A stretch of DNA of 64,000 nucleotides from NCBI GenBank assembly GCA_046349635.1, contig JAXMBX010000009.1:51195-115194 (forward strand). The letters run 5' to 3'. Under the pieces are notes generated by a model, which was given only the letters and a program-made list of their open reading frames with translations, was not told the DNA's origin and did no database searches. How positions within the stretch are numbered: position 1 is the first letter of the stretch; every line of letters starts with the position of its first letter. Source of the DNA: JAXMBX01 sp046349635 (lineage in GTDB: Bacteria; Planctomycetota; Planctomycetia; Planctomycetales; Planctomycetaceae). Positions 47,041-57,349 of the stretch are shown here, one piece after another. Position numbers and translations under genes: made by a program.

Positions 47041-49362
47041 GTGAGAATGCGAGCGTTCTTCCTGCTCCTCCTGCTTGGTGCCGCGTGCGCCGTGCGTGCG
47101 GAGGCTCCCGCCCCGGTTGCTGAGCAGCTCTTTCAGGCCAAGTGTGCCAAGTGCCACGGCCCCAAGGGAGAAGGAACCGCGGCGAATTATCCCGAACCGC
47201 TCGCGGGAGACCGCTCCGCGAAGGAACTGACGGAGTTCATCGCGGCTTCGATGCCCCCCGATCCCAAGCAGAGGCTCACCCCGGCGGAACTCGCCTCGCT
47301 CGCCCCCTATGTCTTCGACAAATTCTATTCCAAAACCGCCCCCTCTCGCCCTGCCCTGCCCCCGGTCGCGCTGAACCATCTCACGGCCCGGCGGTATCGC
47401 TTCGCGGTCGCTGACCTGATGACCAGCTTCCGCGGCGGCACCGGTAACTGGGGGACCGAACGGGGGCTGAAAGCCAGCTACAACACCACCAATCCCAAGG
47501 GAGAGGGAAAAAACGTCTTCGAACGGGTCGATCCGGAGATTCGGTTCGACTTCGGCCAAGGCAGCCCGGACAAGGAGAAATTCAACCCCCGCGATTTCTC
47601 GATCATCTGGTCCGGTGCGATCTATGCCCCCGTCACGGGCGAATATGAATTCATCCTCCGGAGTCCGAACAGCGTCAAACTCCTCATCGATGACCGCGTG
47701 AATCCGTTGATCGACCGCTGGGTCCGCTCCGGAGAGGAGAACGAGCATCGTGCCACCCACCATCTGCTCGGGGGGCGCGCCTATCCCTTCCTGATGGCGT
47801 TCTCCAAGTCGGGCCAGGGAGTTCAGAAGTCCGCGGAGCAGAAGGAAAAGGAAGCGATTCAACCGGCGTCGGTCTCACTCTCCTGGATCCCACCCGGACG
47901 GAACGAAGAAATCATCCCGCGGAGCTGCCTGTCCCCAAACCACTTCCCCGAATCGTTCTTCGTGCAGACCCCCTTCCCTCCGGATGATCGGAGCACGGGC
48001 TTCGAACGGGGGAGCAACGTCTCCCGTGAGTGGGAGCAGGCGACGACGGCCGCGGCGCTGGAAGTCGCGGATTATGTGCTGCGCCGGCTGAATGACCTCA
48101 GTGGCGGTGCGGAACCGGGACCGGAATACGAAAAGAGACTGCGTGAGTTCAGCCGGCAGTTCGCCGAACGTGCCTTTGGGCATCCGCTCGACGACGAACA
48201 GAAGTCCCTGTACATCGATCGTCAGTTTGCCGGCCAGCCTGACCCCGAGCTGGCCGTTCAAAAAATGGCGATGCTGGTCCTGAAGTCCCCCCGGTTCCTG
48301 TACCCGGGGATCGGACTGCCGAAGGGGGACTCTTATTCCGTCGCCTCGCGGCTGTCCTTCGCGCTCTGGGATTCCGCGCCCGATCCCGCACTCCTCGCAG
48401 CGGCGGCCTCCGGGAATCTCACGACCCGCGAACAGATCACCCAGCAGGCGGAGCGAATGTCGCAGGATTTTCGCTTTCGTTTCAAGCTCCGGGAATTCCT
48501 GCTGCAATGGGCCAAACTGGATCAGGTTCGGGACCTCAGTAAAGATGCCGGCCAATTCCCCGGGTTTGATCCGGCAGTCGCCCGGGATCTCCGGACGTCC
48601 CTCGAACTGTTTCTCGACGACCTGATCGCGTCTGACGCTGCCGACTTCCGCCAACTCTTCCTCGCCGAGTCGATCCCCCTCAATGGACGTCTCGCGAAAC
48701 TTTACAACGGCAATCTCCCGGCTGATGCTCCGTTTCAGCCGGTCTCGCTGGATGCGAACAAACGTGCGGGTCTCCTCACGCATCCCTACCTGATGTCTGT
48801 CTTCGCGGATGCGACGACGACTTCTCCCATTCGCCGGGGAGTCTTTCTGGCGCGGGGAGTTCTGGGGCGGCCTCTGTTACCCCCGCAGGATGCGTTCGTG
48901 CCGTTGCCTCCTTCGTTGCATCCCGACCTGAATACGCGCGAGCGGGTGATCCTGCAGACCAAAGCCGCGAATTGCCAGACGTGCCACGCCCTGATCAATC
49001 CGCTCGGATTTACGCTCGAAAATTTTGACGCGATTGGACGCTTCCGCAATGAAGAGCGTTCCCGTGCGATCGACGCGACGGGAGAATACGCCTCACGCTC
49101 CGGCACGACGGCCAAATTCAATGGTGCCCGTGAACTGGCCCAATACCTCGCCGACAGTCCCGAGACGCACGCAGCCTTCGTCGAGAAACTATTTCATTTT
49201 TCAGTCCAGCAGCCGCTGCGTGCGTATGGCCCGGATCATTCCGCACGATTGAAAACGTCCTTCCGGGATTCCCACTTGAATATCCGGAAACTGCTGGTTG
49301 AAATCGCCGTTGTCTCCGCGGTTGGTCCCCCGGCCTCGATTGCCGCCAAAACGAATCCTTAG
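47041..49362 (+). CDS. Planctomycete cytochrome c / DUF1592-DUF1588-DUF1585 protein
   Basis: A 773-residue protein with a signal peptide (FLLLLLLGAACAVRA). An N-terminal c-type heme site is CAKCH (Cys35, Cys38, His39). Residues about 180-280 resemble a PA14-type module (SGAIYAPVTGEYEFILRSPNS, KLLIDDRV). The rest follows the DUF1592/1588/1585 order, ending with a second CxxCH at Cys645-His649 (CQTCHALINPLGFTLENFDAIGRFR). Start is GTG 47041; ATG 47047 is an alternative. It is followed closely by a DUF1552 gene, the usual partner. The role is thought to be periplasmic polymer degradation or electron transfer, unproven. Confidence 0.88.
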   Translation: MRMRAFFLLLLLGAACAVRAEAPAPVAEQLFQAKCAKCHGPKGEGTAANYPEPLAGDRSAKELTEFIAASMPPDPKQRLTPAELASLAPYVFDKFYSKTAPSRPALPPVALNHLTARRYRFAVADLMTSFRGGTGNWGTERGLKASYNTTNPKGEGKNVFERVDPEIRFDFGQGSPDKEKFNPRDFSIIWSGAIYAPVTGEYEFILRSPNSVKLLIDDRVNPLIDRWVRSGEENEHRATHHLLGGRAYPFLMAFSKSGQGVQKSAEQKEKEAIQPASVSLSWIPPGRNEEIIPRSCLSPNHFPESFFVQTPFPPDDRSTGFERGSNVSREWEQATTAAALEVADYVLRRLNDLSGGAEPGPEYEKRLREFSRQFAERAFGHPLDDEQKSLYIDRQFAGQPDPELAVQKMAMLVLKSPRFLYPGIGLPKGDSYSVASRLSFALWDSAPDPALLAAAASGNLTTREQITQQAERMSQDFRFRFKLREFLLQWAKLDQVRDLSKDAGQFPGFDPAVARDLRTSLELFLDDLIASDAADFRQLFLAESIPLNGRLAKLYNGNLPADAPFQPVSLDANKRAGLLTHPYLMSVFADATTTSPIRRGVFLARGVLGRPLLPPQDAFVPLPPSLHPDLNTRERVILQTKAANCQTCHALINPLGFTLENFDAIGRFRNEERSRAIDATGEYASRSGTTAKFNGARELAQYLADSPETHAAFVEKLFHFSVQQPLRAYGPDHSARLKTSFRDSHLNIRKLLVEIAVVSAVGPPASIAAKTNP

Positions 49363-49418
49363 CCGTTATTCCGGAGAGTCCTGCTCAATGCTCTCCGCTG
49401 GAAAGATTGATAGAGACC

Positions 49419-50744
49419 ATGACGTCATCACCTAACCGCCGCGAATTTCTCCGCGATCTGGGGCTGAGCACTGCCGCGCTGCCGTTCCTGCTGAATCTCC
49501 CGAGCATCGGCTTCGCGAACCAGCAGCAGCGGAAACAGCGGCTGGTGGTGATGTTCAGCCCCAACGGCATCGTCCCCAAGACTTTCTGGCCTGACGAAGA
49601 AGGGGACAAATTCACGCTCAAGGAGAGCGTGCAACCGCTCGAACCGTTGAAGAACCGCACCCTATTCCTCCACGGTATCGGCGATAAGGTGCGCGGCGAC
49701 GGGGACAGCCACATGCGCGGGATCGGCTGTCTTCTCACGGGTGTCGAACTGTACCCCGGCAACGTTCTCGGCGGCTGCACCGAGCATCCCGCCGGCTGGT
49801 CCAAGGGGGTCTCCATCGACCAGGAGCTGAAGACCCACCTCCAGAAAAACCCCGCCACCCGGACGCGGTTCGGCTCGCTTGAATTCGGGGTGTGCGTTCC
49901 CGAACGGGCGGACACCTGGACCCGGATGGTTTACTCCGGCCCCAATAAGCCGGTCACGCCCGTCAGCAACCCGTATCACATGTTGAACAAGCTGTATGCC
50001 TCGGCGAAACACCAGCAGAACCTGAAGAGCATCCTCGACGGGCTGCAGCAGGATTTCAAGAAGGTCGAGTCTCTCGTGAGCGTGGAAGATCGGCGCCTGC
50101 TGGAGGAACACGCCACGTTCGTGCGTGAGTTCGAGCAGGAACTGAAAAGTTCCAAGGGGAACGAACAGGCGACGCATGCCGTCCCTCAGCTCCCCCTCGG
50201 GATCAAGGACAGCCTGGAGAACATGCCGCAGATCAGCAAGCTGCAGGTCGACCTGCTCGTGAACAGTTTCGCCGCCGACTTCTCCCGCATCGCGACACTG
50301 CAGTACAACCATTCCACGAGTGATGCGACGATGCCGTGGATCAAGGTCGATGGACGCCACCACGATCTGTCCCATAAACCGGATGACGACATTGAAACGC
50401 ACAAAAAGCTGACGCAGATCGACCGCTGGTACTGCGAGCAACTCGTCTACCTCGCGCAGCGTCTGGCTGACACTCCCGAACCCGGCGGTCCCGGTTCGCT
50501 GCTCGACAATACCCTGATCATCTGGAGCAACGAACTCGGGCAGGGAAACAGTCACACGCTGGACAATATTCCCTTTGTGCTTGTCGGCGGGGGTCTCAAT
50601 TTCAAGATGGGGCGGTCCCTCAAGTACAAGGGGCAGCCCCACAACCGCCTTCTGCTCTCGCTGGCCCACGGCTTCGGCCATTCGCTCAAGCAGTTCGGGA
50701 ATCCGAACTACTGCGCCGACGGTCCGCTCCCCGGCCTCGCCTGA
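49419..50744 (+). CDS. DUF1552 protein
   Basis: A 441-residue protein; ATG at 49419 gives the N-terminus SSPNRREFLRDLGLSTAALPFLL, a twin-arginine-like signal. Family blocks include VVMFSPNGIVPKTFWPD, FLHGIGDKVRGDGDSHMRGIGCLLTG and the C-terminal DNTLIIWSNELGQGNSHTLDNIPF. DUF1552 is related to the alkaline phosphatase/sulfatase-like DUF1501 group and is paired with DUF1592-type cytochromes across planctomycetes. It lies 56 bases after that gene and is likely co-transcribed and exported through Tat. Confidence 0.88.
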   Translation: MTSSPNRREFLRDLGLSTAALPFLLNLPSIGFANQQQRKQRLVVMFSPNGIVPKTFWPDEEGDKFTLKESVQPLEPLKNRTLFLHGIGDKVRGDGDSHMRGIGCLLTGVELYPGNVLGGCTEHPAGWSKGVSIDQELKTHLQKNPATRTRFGSLEFGVCVPERADTWTRMVYSGPNKPVTPVSNPYHMLNKLYASAKHQQNLKSILDGLQQDFKKVESLVSVEDRRLLEEHATFVREFEQELKSSKGNEQATHAVPQLPLGIKDSLENMPQISKLQVDLLVNSFAADFSRIATLQYNHSTSDATMPWIKVDGRHHDLSHKPDDDIETHKKLTQIDRWYCEQLVYLAQRLADTPEPGGPGSLLDNTLIIWSNELGQGNSHTLDNIPFVLVGGGLNFKMGRSLKYKGQPHNRLLLSLAHGFGHSLKQFGNPNYCADGPLPGLA

Positions 50745-50927
50745 TTTTCAATACGCATGGCGAGCAGGTGATCTGTTTTTCTCGCGGTTGATACGTCTTT
50801 CCTGATTTCGAGATTCCGACGTATCTCTCGCGCGCTCCTTGTCCCCTGTGAAGAGCGCTCACATAATACGGTTGATTCAGGGAGCTACTTCCCTGGTGTC
50901 ACCTTAGTTGCCGCGGAAATTCGCATT

Positions 50928-52396
<1,469 letters not shown>

Positions 52397-52397
<1 letters not shown>

Positions 52398-53413
52398 TGG
52401 ATTGGCAAGTCCTGTGGTTTGTGCTGCTCGGCATCCTGCTGGTCGGCTATGCCGTGCTGGATGGCTTTGACCTCGGCGTCGGGATTCTGCATCCGGTTGC
52501 CCGGACCGATGAGGAGCGGCGGATCATCCTCAATTCGATTGGTCCGATCTGGGACGGGAACGAAGTGTGGCTCGTCACGTTTGGCGGGGCCCTGTTCGCC
52601 GCTTTCCCGGAAGCCTACGCCACGATCTTCTCCGGCTATTACGAAGCGTTCATGATCGTCCTCGGTTCTCTCATCTTCCGCGCCGTCTCGATCGAGTTCC
52701 GGAGTAAACTCGCCTCGCGGACCTGGCGTCGCGTGTGGGACTTCCTGTTTTTCGCCTCCAGCCTGACGGCGTCCCTGGTGTTTGGGTTGGCCGTGGGGAG
52801 TGCGATGACGGGAATTCCTCTCGACGAGCGGGGGATTTTTCGCGGCTCCATGTTCACCCAGATCGGGGTTTATCCCGTGTTGACCGCGGTGTTGACGGTG
52901 ATCATGTTCACGATGCACGGGGCGATTTTCCTGAGCATGAAAACGGAGGGGGAGTTGCGTGCCCGGCTGCAACCGTGGCTGTGGCGGAGTTACTTTGCGT
53001 TCCTGATTGCCTATTCCGTTTTGACGGTGGCGACGTTCATCGCTGTTCCACGTGGAACATCGAATTTCGATCATTTCCCCGTCGCGTGGGGTGTCGCCGT
53101 CCTGAACTTCCTGGCCGTCATCAATATTTCCCGGGCCCTCGCCAAGCAGAATCTTCCCGCCGCATTTTTCTCTTCCTGTTGCACGATCGCGGCGCTGATC
53201 TTTTTGTTTGGAGTCGCCTTGTTTCCCAACCTGGTGACCTCCAATCCGCGGCCCGAGCACAGCCTCACGATTTACAATTCTTCGTCGTCGGTGACGACGC
53301 TGCAGATCATGGGGCTGATCGCCCTCATCGGCATTCCGTTCGTTCTCGCCTACACCGGCATTGTGTACTGGACGTTTCGCGGCCGGGTGAAACTCGACAA
53401 GCACAGCTATTGA
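52397..53413 (+). CDS. cydB: Cytochrome bd-type quinol oxidase subunit II
   Basis: A 338-residue membrane protein with YAVLDGFDLGVGIL and GPIWDGNEVWLVTFGGALFAAFPEAYA, the CydB signatures. ATG at 52397 overlaps the cydA stop; GTG 52394 is in the same frame. It is followed after only six bases by an unrelated cytoplasmic protein gene rather than cydX or the cydDC assembly exporters. Confidence 0.9.
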
Positions 53414-53419
53414 GAGCGC

Positions 53420-54403
53420 ATGGGGACTCCCAGGAAAAAATCGATCCGCCCGGGGGGTAAACGCTATCGCGTTTTCAACGAGGGGCTGTGCGTGTATTTG
53501 CACGACGCGGGGAATACGGTCCCCCTGCGGTCCCTGATCGAGCAGCAGGGACTGACGACGAATTATTTCCTGGACAACCTCGCGCATCCCGAGTTCTCGC
53601 GCGCCGTTCGGGAAAACTCATCCGCGATCGCCTACCGCCTGGCGCAGGATGAGGACATCGAGGTTGAGATCGTCGTGGGGCCGACCCTCACCGATAAAGA
53701 ACTGGAGTCCGCGTACTGGCTCCCCGCCCAGTTCGCGCGACTGAGCCTTCCCACCGGCCAACTCCGGATCGATTCTCCCAATACTCTGCCGCTCGACCCG
53801 GTGATCAAGCACGATCCTCCCGCGATCGCTCACGTCCCCCCGGGGGATTATCGGGTCACGCTTTACCGGCTCGACGCGGCGGCGTGTGAACGACTCCGCC
53901 GCAAGCATCCCGGTGTGGATGAGGTCATTGTCCTGACACCGCTCAACCCGGCCAAGCCTCCTCCAGAAACGCCGCTGATTCTGGAAATCCCCGACCCGGT
54001 CGACCACCGGAAGTGGATCCACCAATACTCCATCACTCCCCCTACGTTTGAGTGCCAGGTTAACTTTTTCAGCAACTGGGAACAGTTCCGGACGAATCTC
54101 GATTCCGCGGCGGTGAACCAACTCAGCCTCGAATCAGGCTCGTGGTTCAAACTCCAGGCGGCGAAGCTCACATTCCAGGTTCTGTGTCTCGATGAGGAGG
54201 CTCCGCAGGACTTCGTGAAGCGGATCGGCCGTGAAAAAATCGACGCGATGTTCGCAGATCACCAGGAAGGGGTTCTCGCCAGTTGGCGGGAGTTCGACGG
54301 CGAAACGATTTTGTGGTGCTTTCGCTACAAGGCGGCGACAGCGATCGCGACCAAATATCACGACACGTGGACCTCCGCCACCGGGGAAGTCACGAGCGAT
54401 TGA
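53420..54403 (+). CDS. Unknown cytoplasmic protein, third gene after cydAB
   Basis: A 327-residue protein with no signal or membrane segment. It contains KRYRVFNEGLCVYLHDAGN, LTDKELESAYWLPAQFARLSLP, HVPPGDYRVTLYRLDAAA, VIVLTPLNPAKPP and ILWCFRYKAATAIA. I do not recognise a family; pattern suggests mixed alpha/beta with two similar halves possible. Six bases separate it from cydB, so it is probably co-transcribed with the oxidase. It converges with the DUF1501 gene at a 15-base gap. Confidence 0.65.
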   Translation: MGTPRKKSIRPGGKRYRVFNEGLCVYLHDAGNTVPLRSLIEQQGLTTNYFLDNLAHPEFSRAVRENSSAIAYRLAQDEDIEVEIVVGPTLTDKELESAYWLPAQFARLSLPTGQLRIDSPNTLPLDPVIKHDPPAIAHVPPGDYRVTLYRLDAAACERLRRKHPGVDEVIVLTPLNPAKPPPETPLILEIPDPVDHRKWIHQYSITPPTFECQVNFFSNWEQFRTNLDSAAVNQLSLESGSWFKLQAAKLTFQVLCLDEEAPQDFVKRIGREKIDAMFADHQEGVLASWREFDGETILWCFRYKAATAIATKYHDTWTSATGEVTSD

Positions 54404-54418
54404 CGCGCGTAGCGGACT

Positions 54419-55855
54419 CTATGCCAGCAGATCCATGACGGGCGTCCCGGGGCAGTACAATAGCTCCCGCCCCTGTGCATCTTTCAGCATCAGGTCGGGA
54501 GAGACCCCGAGGCAGTGGTTGATGGTCGCCACGAGATCGACCGGTTGGACGGCATTTGACGCGGGATAGGCGGCGTGGCGGTCGGACGAGCCATACACCT
54601 GCCCGGTTTTGATCCCGGCCCCGGCCAGCACCGTTGTGAAACAGTTCGGCCAATGGTCCCGTCCATCCCGGCCTGCTCCGGCGTCGCTATTCCGCTGTCC
54701 CACGCGGGGTGTGCGGCCAAATTCTCCCGTCCAGACGACGAGCGTTTCATCCAAAAGGCCGCGGGCTTTCAGGTCATCGAGCAAGGCGGAGAAAGCCAGG
54801 TCCGCGGGGGGCATGAGGCGGGTTTTCAGATCCTTGAAGTTGCGGCTGTGGGTATCCCAGTAGACGCTGACGTTCTTGGTGCCATCGCTCGGCCAGAAGA
54901 CGGTCGCGAGGGAGACGCCGCGTTCGATCAACCGCCGGGCCTGCAGAACCGACTGCCCATGCGGGTTTCGTCCATACCGATCCCGGGTCTCGTCCGTTTC
55001 CTGGGTCAGATCGAAAGCATCTTTCCCGGTGGCGGAATGGAGCAGGTCGAACGCGCGAGCGTAATGGCCGGACATGCCCTGCATCCCCAGTGACTGCTGC
55101 AGACTCTTGCGCTGGTGTTCGACACCTTCCAGCAGACGCTTGCGGTCATCCAGGCGGGAGAGGGAAATTCCCCCGGGGAGTTCGAAGTCCCCGACGCGAT
55201 AATCGCTCCGGCTGGGGTCGGCGTCGATCGCCAGGGGATCGAAATTCTGTCCCAGCCAGCCGGCGGTCTGGCCGTGGCTTTGCTCCACGAAGCGGGGGAC
55301 ATCGTTTTCCAGCTTGGGTCGCATCGTCACGTACGACGGTAGCGGCCCCGTACCTCGCCCGATCTTCGCCAGGACCGATCCCAGGGAGGGCCAGTCGTGA
55401 CGCAGGTCGCTGGCTAATGGGGGGGAGGGCTGGCCGGTCAGGAGGAAGTGCGTTCCGGTGGTGTGATTCACATCGTTGTGGGTCATCGAGCGGATGATCG
55501 CCAACTGATCGGTCCGCTGGGCCAACAGCGGGAAGTATTCTCCAATTTCGATCCCTGGAACGACGGTCGGAATCGGTTTGAATTCGCCCCGGATTTCGGA
55601 AGGAGCGTTGGGCTTCAGATCCCAGGTCTCCTGATGGGCCGGCCCCCCCCACATGAAGAGCAGAATGCAGGACTTCGCCTTGCCGAAACTCCCTTTCGCG
55701 AGGCCCTGGGCCAACGTCTGTTCCGCGTGTGCTGCCCGCCCCTGCAGCAGGGTGCCGGTGGAGAGTCCAAACAGGCTCAAGGCTCCCGCGCGGAGGATCT
55801 CCCGCCGTTGAACGGCAGTCGATTGCAGGAAATTCCAGCAGGCATTTTTGGGCAC
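54419..55855 (-). CDS. DUF1501 protein
   Basis: A 478-residue protein with a Tat-like N-terminus (TAVQRREILRAGALSLFGLSTG). DUF1501 blocks: CILLFMWGGPAHQETWDLKP, the segment RSMTHNDVNHTTGTHFLLTG, VYWDTHSRNFKDLK, and DETLVVWTGEFGRTPRVG. It belongs to the alkaline phosphatase-like fold group. In planctomycetes DUF1501 usually sits next to a DUF1549/DUF1553 cytochrome gene; here it stands alone and converges on the cyd operon. Confidence 0.9.
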   Translation of the reverse strand: MPKNACWNFLQSTAVQRREILRAGALSLFGLSTGTLLQGRAAHAEQTLAQGLAKGSFGKAKSCILLFMWGGPAHQETWDLKPNAPSEIRGEFKPIPTVVPGIEIGEYFPLLAQRTDQLAIIRSMTHNDVNHTTGTHFLLTGQPSPPLASDLRHDWPSLGSVLAKIGRGTGPLPSYVTMRPKLENDVPRFVEQSHGQTAGWLGQNFDPLAIDADPSRSDYRVGDFELPGGISLSRLDDRKRLLEGVEHQRKSLQQSLGMQGMSGHYARAFDLLHSATGKDAFDLTQETDETRDRYGRNPHGQSVLQARRLIERGVSLATVFWPSDGTKNVSVYWDTHSRNFKDLKTRLMPPADLAFSALLDDLKARGLLDETLVVWTGEFGRTPRVGQRNSDAGAGRDGRDHWPNCFTTVLAGAGIKTGQVYGSSDRHAAYPASNAVQPVDLVATINHCLGVSPDLMLKDAQGRELLYCPGTPVMDLLA

Positions 55856-56026
55856 GGTTCAGAGACCTCGGCGACAACATTAGAGATGCTGAATTATCCC
55901 TCGCAAATCCAACGCTGTAAACAGGTTTCCGCCCGGTTTCCGCCCGGAATTTCCCCGCCGAACCCGTGCATTCCCACCAACCATCCTGCGTCTCCCTGAT
56001 CGCTCTCCGGTTGCGCTGTCCGTGAC

Positions 56027-57103
56027 CTAAAAAAACAATCTCTGGAAAAACCGGGGGGACCAGTCGCTGCGGCGATCCAGCGTGAACCGGATCAACTCCT
56101 GCTGCAACAGATCGGCGTTCTGCTTCCAGTGGAGATATTCCGCGGACCGTCGGCCCATTCCCGCAGTTCCCAAGGTCTTGCGGGATGCTTCCGCTCCGGA
56201 CCAGGCGACGAATTCGCCGTACGAATTCAGAACGGTGATCAGGTTGTTGTCAGCGTACTGCTGATAGATGGCCGCGATCCGCTCCAGCGGCGTGAGTTGC
56301 AGCGAGTTCAGCAGCCATTCGACCTTGTCCGCCTTGCGGATGCCTGATTCCCCCAGCAGGAACAGCAGACCGGCATACAGAACAGTCCGGCTGTGGCGGC
56401 CCTTCAGGTTGCGCAATTCCCAGCGGGCGGGATTGTCGCGAGACTCCCACTGGTACTTGAGAAAGAGCGAACGGAAATACCGGATCGTGTCATTCAGCAG
56501 GTAGATCCATTGCTTCTCGGGGCCCGCCGTCACGAAATCCGTGGCGTAACGTTCGACGATCCGCCGTTGGATCCGCTGAAACTCGCGCGCGCCCTGCAGA
56601 GGTTGCATTTCGAGCAGCCACTGGATTCGCAGGCCGAAGGTGCGGGGAGACTCATCGATCTGACCAATCACGGGGGCGAACAATTCCGCTTCGCGGACAG
56701 GCCGGGCGAAAATCCCATGCGACTGCGGCAGATGGAAGCCCTGGTCTCGAGCCGACCGCCTTACGCGCTCATCGACCTCTTGAGCCAAGTCATCTGGAAG
56801 TGGATCGTCCACCAGGATGACCAGATCCAAATCGCCGGCCGGGCCTGCTTCCATCCTCGCATAGGACCCCGCCAGTCCGAGCGTCATGACACCCTCTGTC
56901 TTCCCCGACTCCACCAGCGAGGAGAGTTGTCGGGCGGAATAGTCCCACGCCGCTGCCAGTGCGGAATGCTTTCCGTGCCAGGGATTTCTGCGAGCGAGTG
57001 TCCCGCCGTCAAAGTTTGCCACGTCTGCGCTCCGCCTCTTTTTGTCTGTCCTCGAATTGATTTTGTGTTGTATTGCTGACGACATTTCCGCAAATTGCGA
57101 CAC
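56027..57103 (-). CDS. Stand-alone nucleotidyltransferase-fold protein
   Basis: A 358-residue protein. The Pol-beta nucleotidyltransferase motif is GSYAR (Gly79-Ser80) followed by GDLDLVILVD with Asp91 and Asp93, the metal-binding pair. The third acidic residue of the fold is not certain. The remaining 230 residues are mainly helical (IYLLNDTIRYFRSLFLKYQWES, LLFLLGESGIRKADKVEWLL). This resembles DUF4062/MNT-type or PII-uridylyltransferase-like transferases more than tRNA enzymes. No antitoxin or HEPN gene is adjacent. A start at 57082 (M8) is also possible. Confidence 0.65.
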   Translation of the reverse strand: MSQFAEMSSAIQHKINSRTDKKRRSADVANFDGGTLARRNPWHGKHSALAAAWDYSARQLSSLVESGKTEGVMTLGLAGSYARMEAGPAGDLDLVILVDDPLPDDLAQEVDERVRRSARDQGFHLPQSHGIFARPVREAELFAPVIGQIDESPRTFGLRIQWLLEMQPLQGAREFQRIQRRIVERYATDFVTAGPEKQWIYLLNDTIRYFRSLFLKYQWESRDNPARWELRNLKGRHSRTVLYAGLLFLLGESGIRKADKVEWLLNSLQLTPLERIAAIYQQYADNNLITVLNSYGEFVAWSGAEASRKTLGTAGMGRRSAEYLHWKQNADLLQQELIRFTLDRRSDWSPRFFQRLFF

Positions 57104-57349
57104 CAGAGCTTAACCCCGGGGACATTGAATCTTAAACCACAACTCCATAATTTGAAGGGAGTTGCAGAAAGAGATCTGGCTTGCCGTAACAATTCGGCAC
57201 GTAATCCGCTGTAGATCGAGGCACGGGAGCAAGGAAGCTCAACATTGTTTTGCGGGCCATCGTCAATTCCCACTCATTTCGAGTGGATCACAGCTCTCAC
57301 ACAGGACTGCGCTAAGAACAGTTCTGGGCAAACAGAGGAAGGGATCGCC

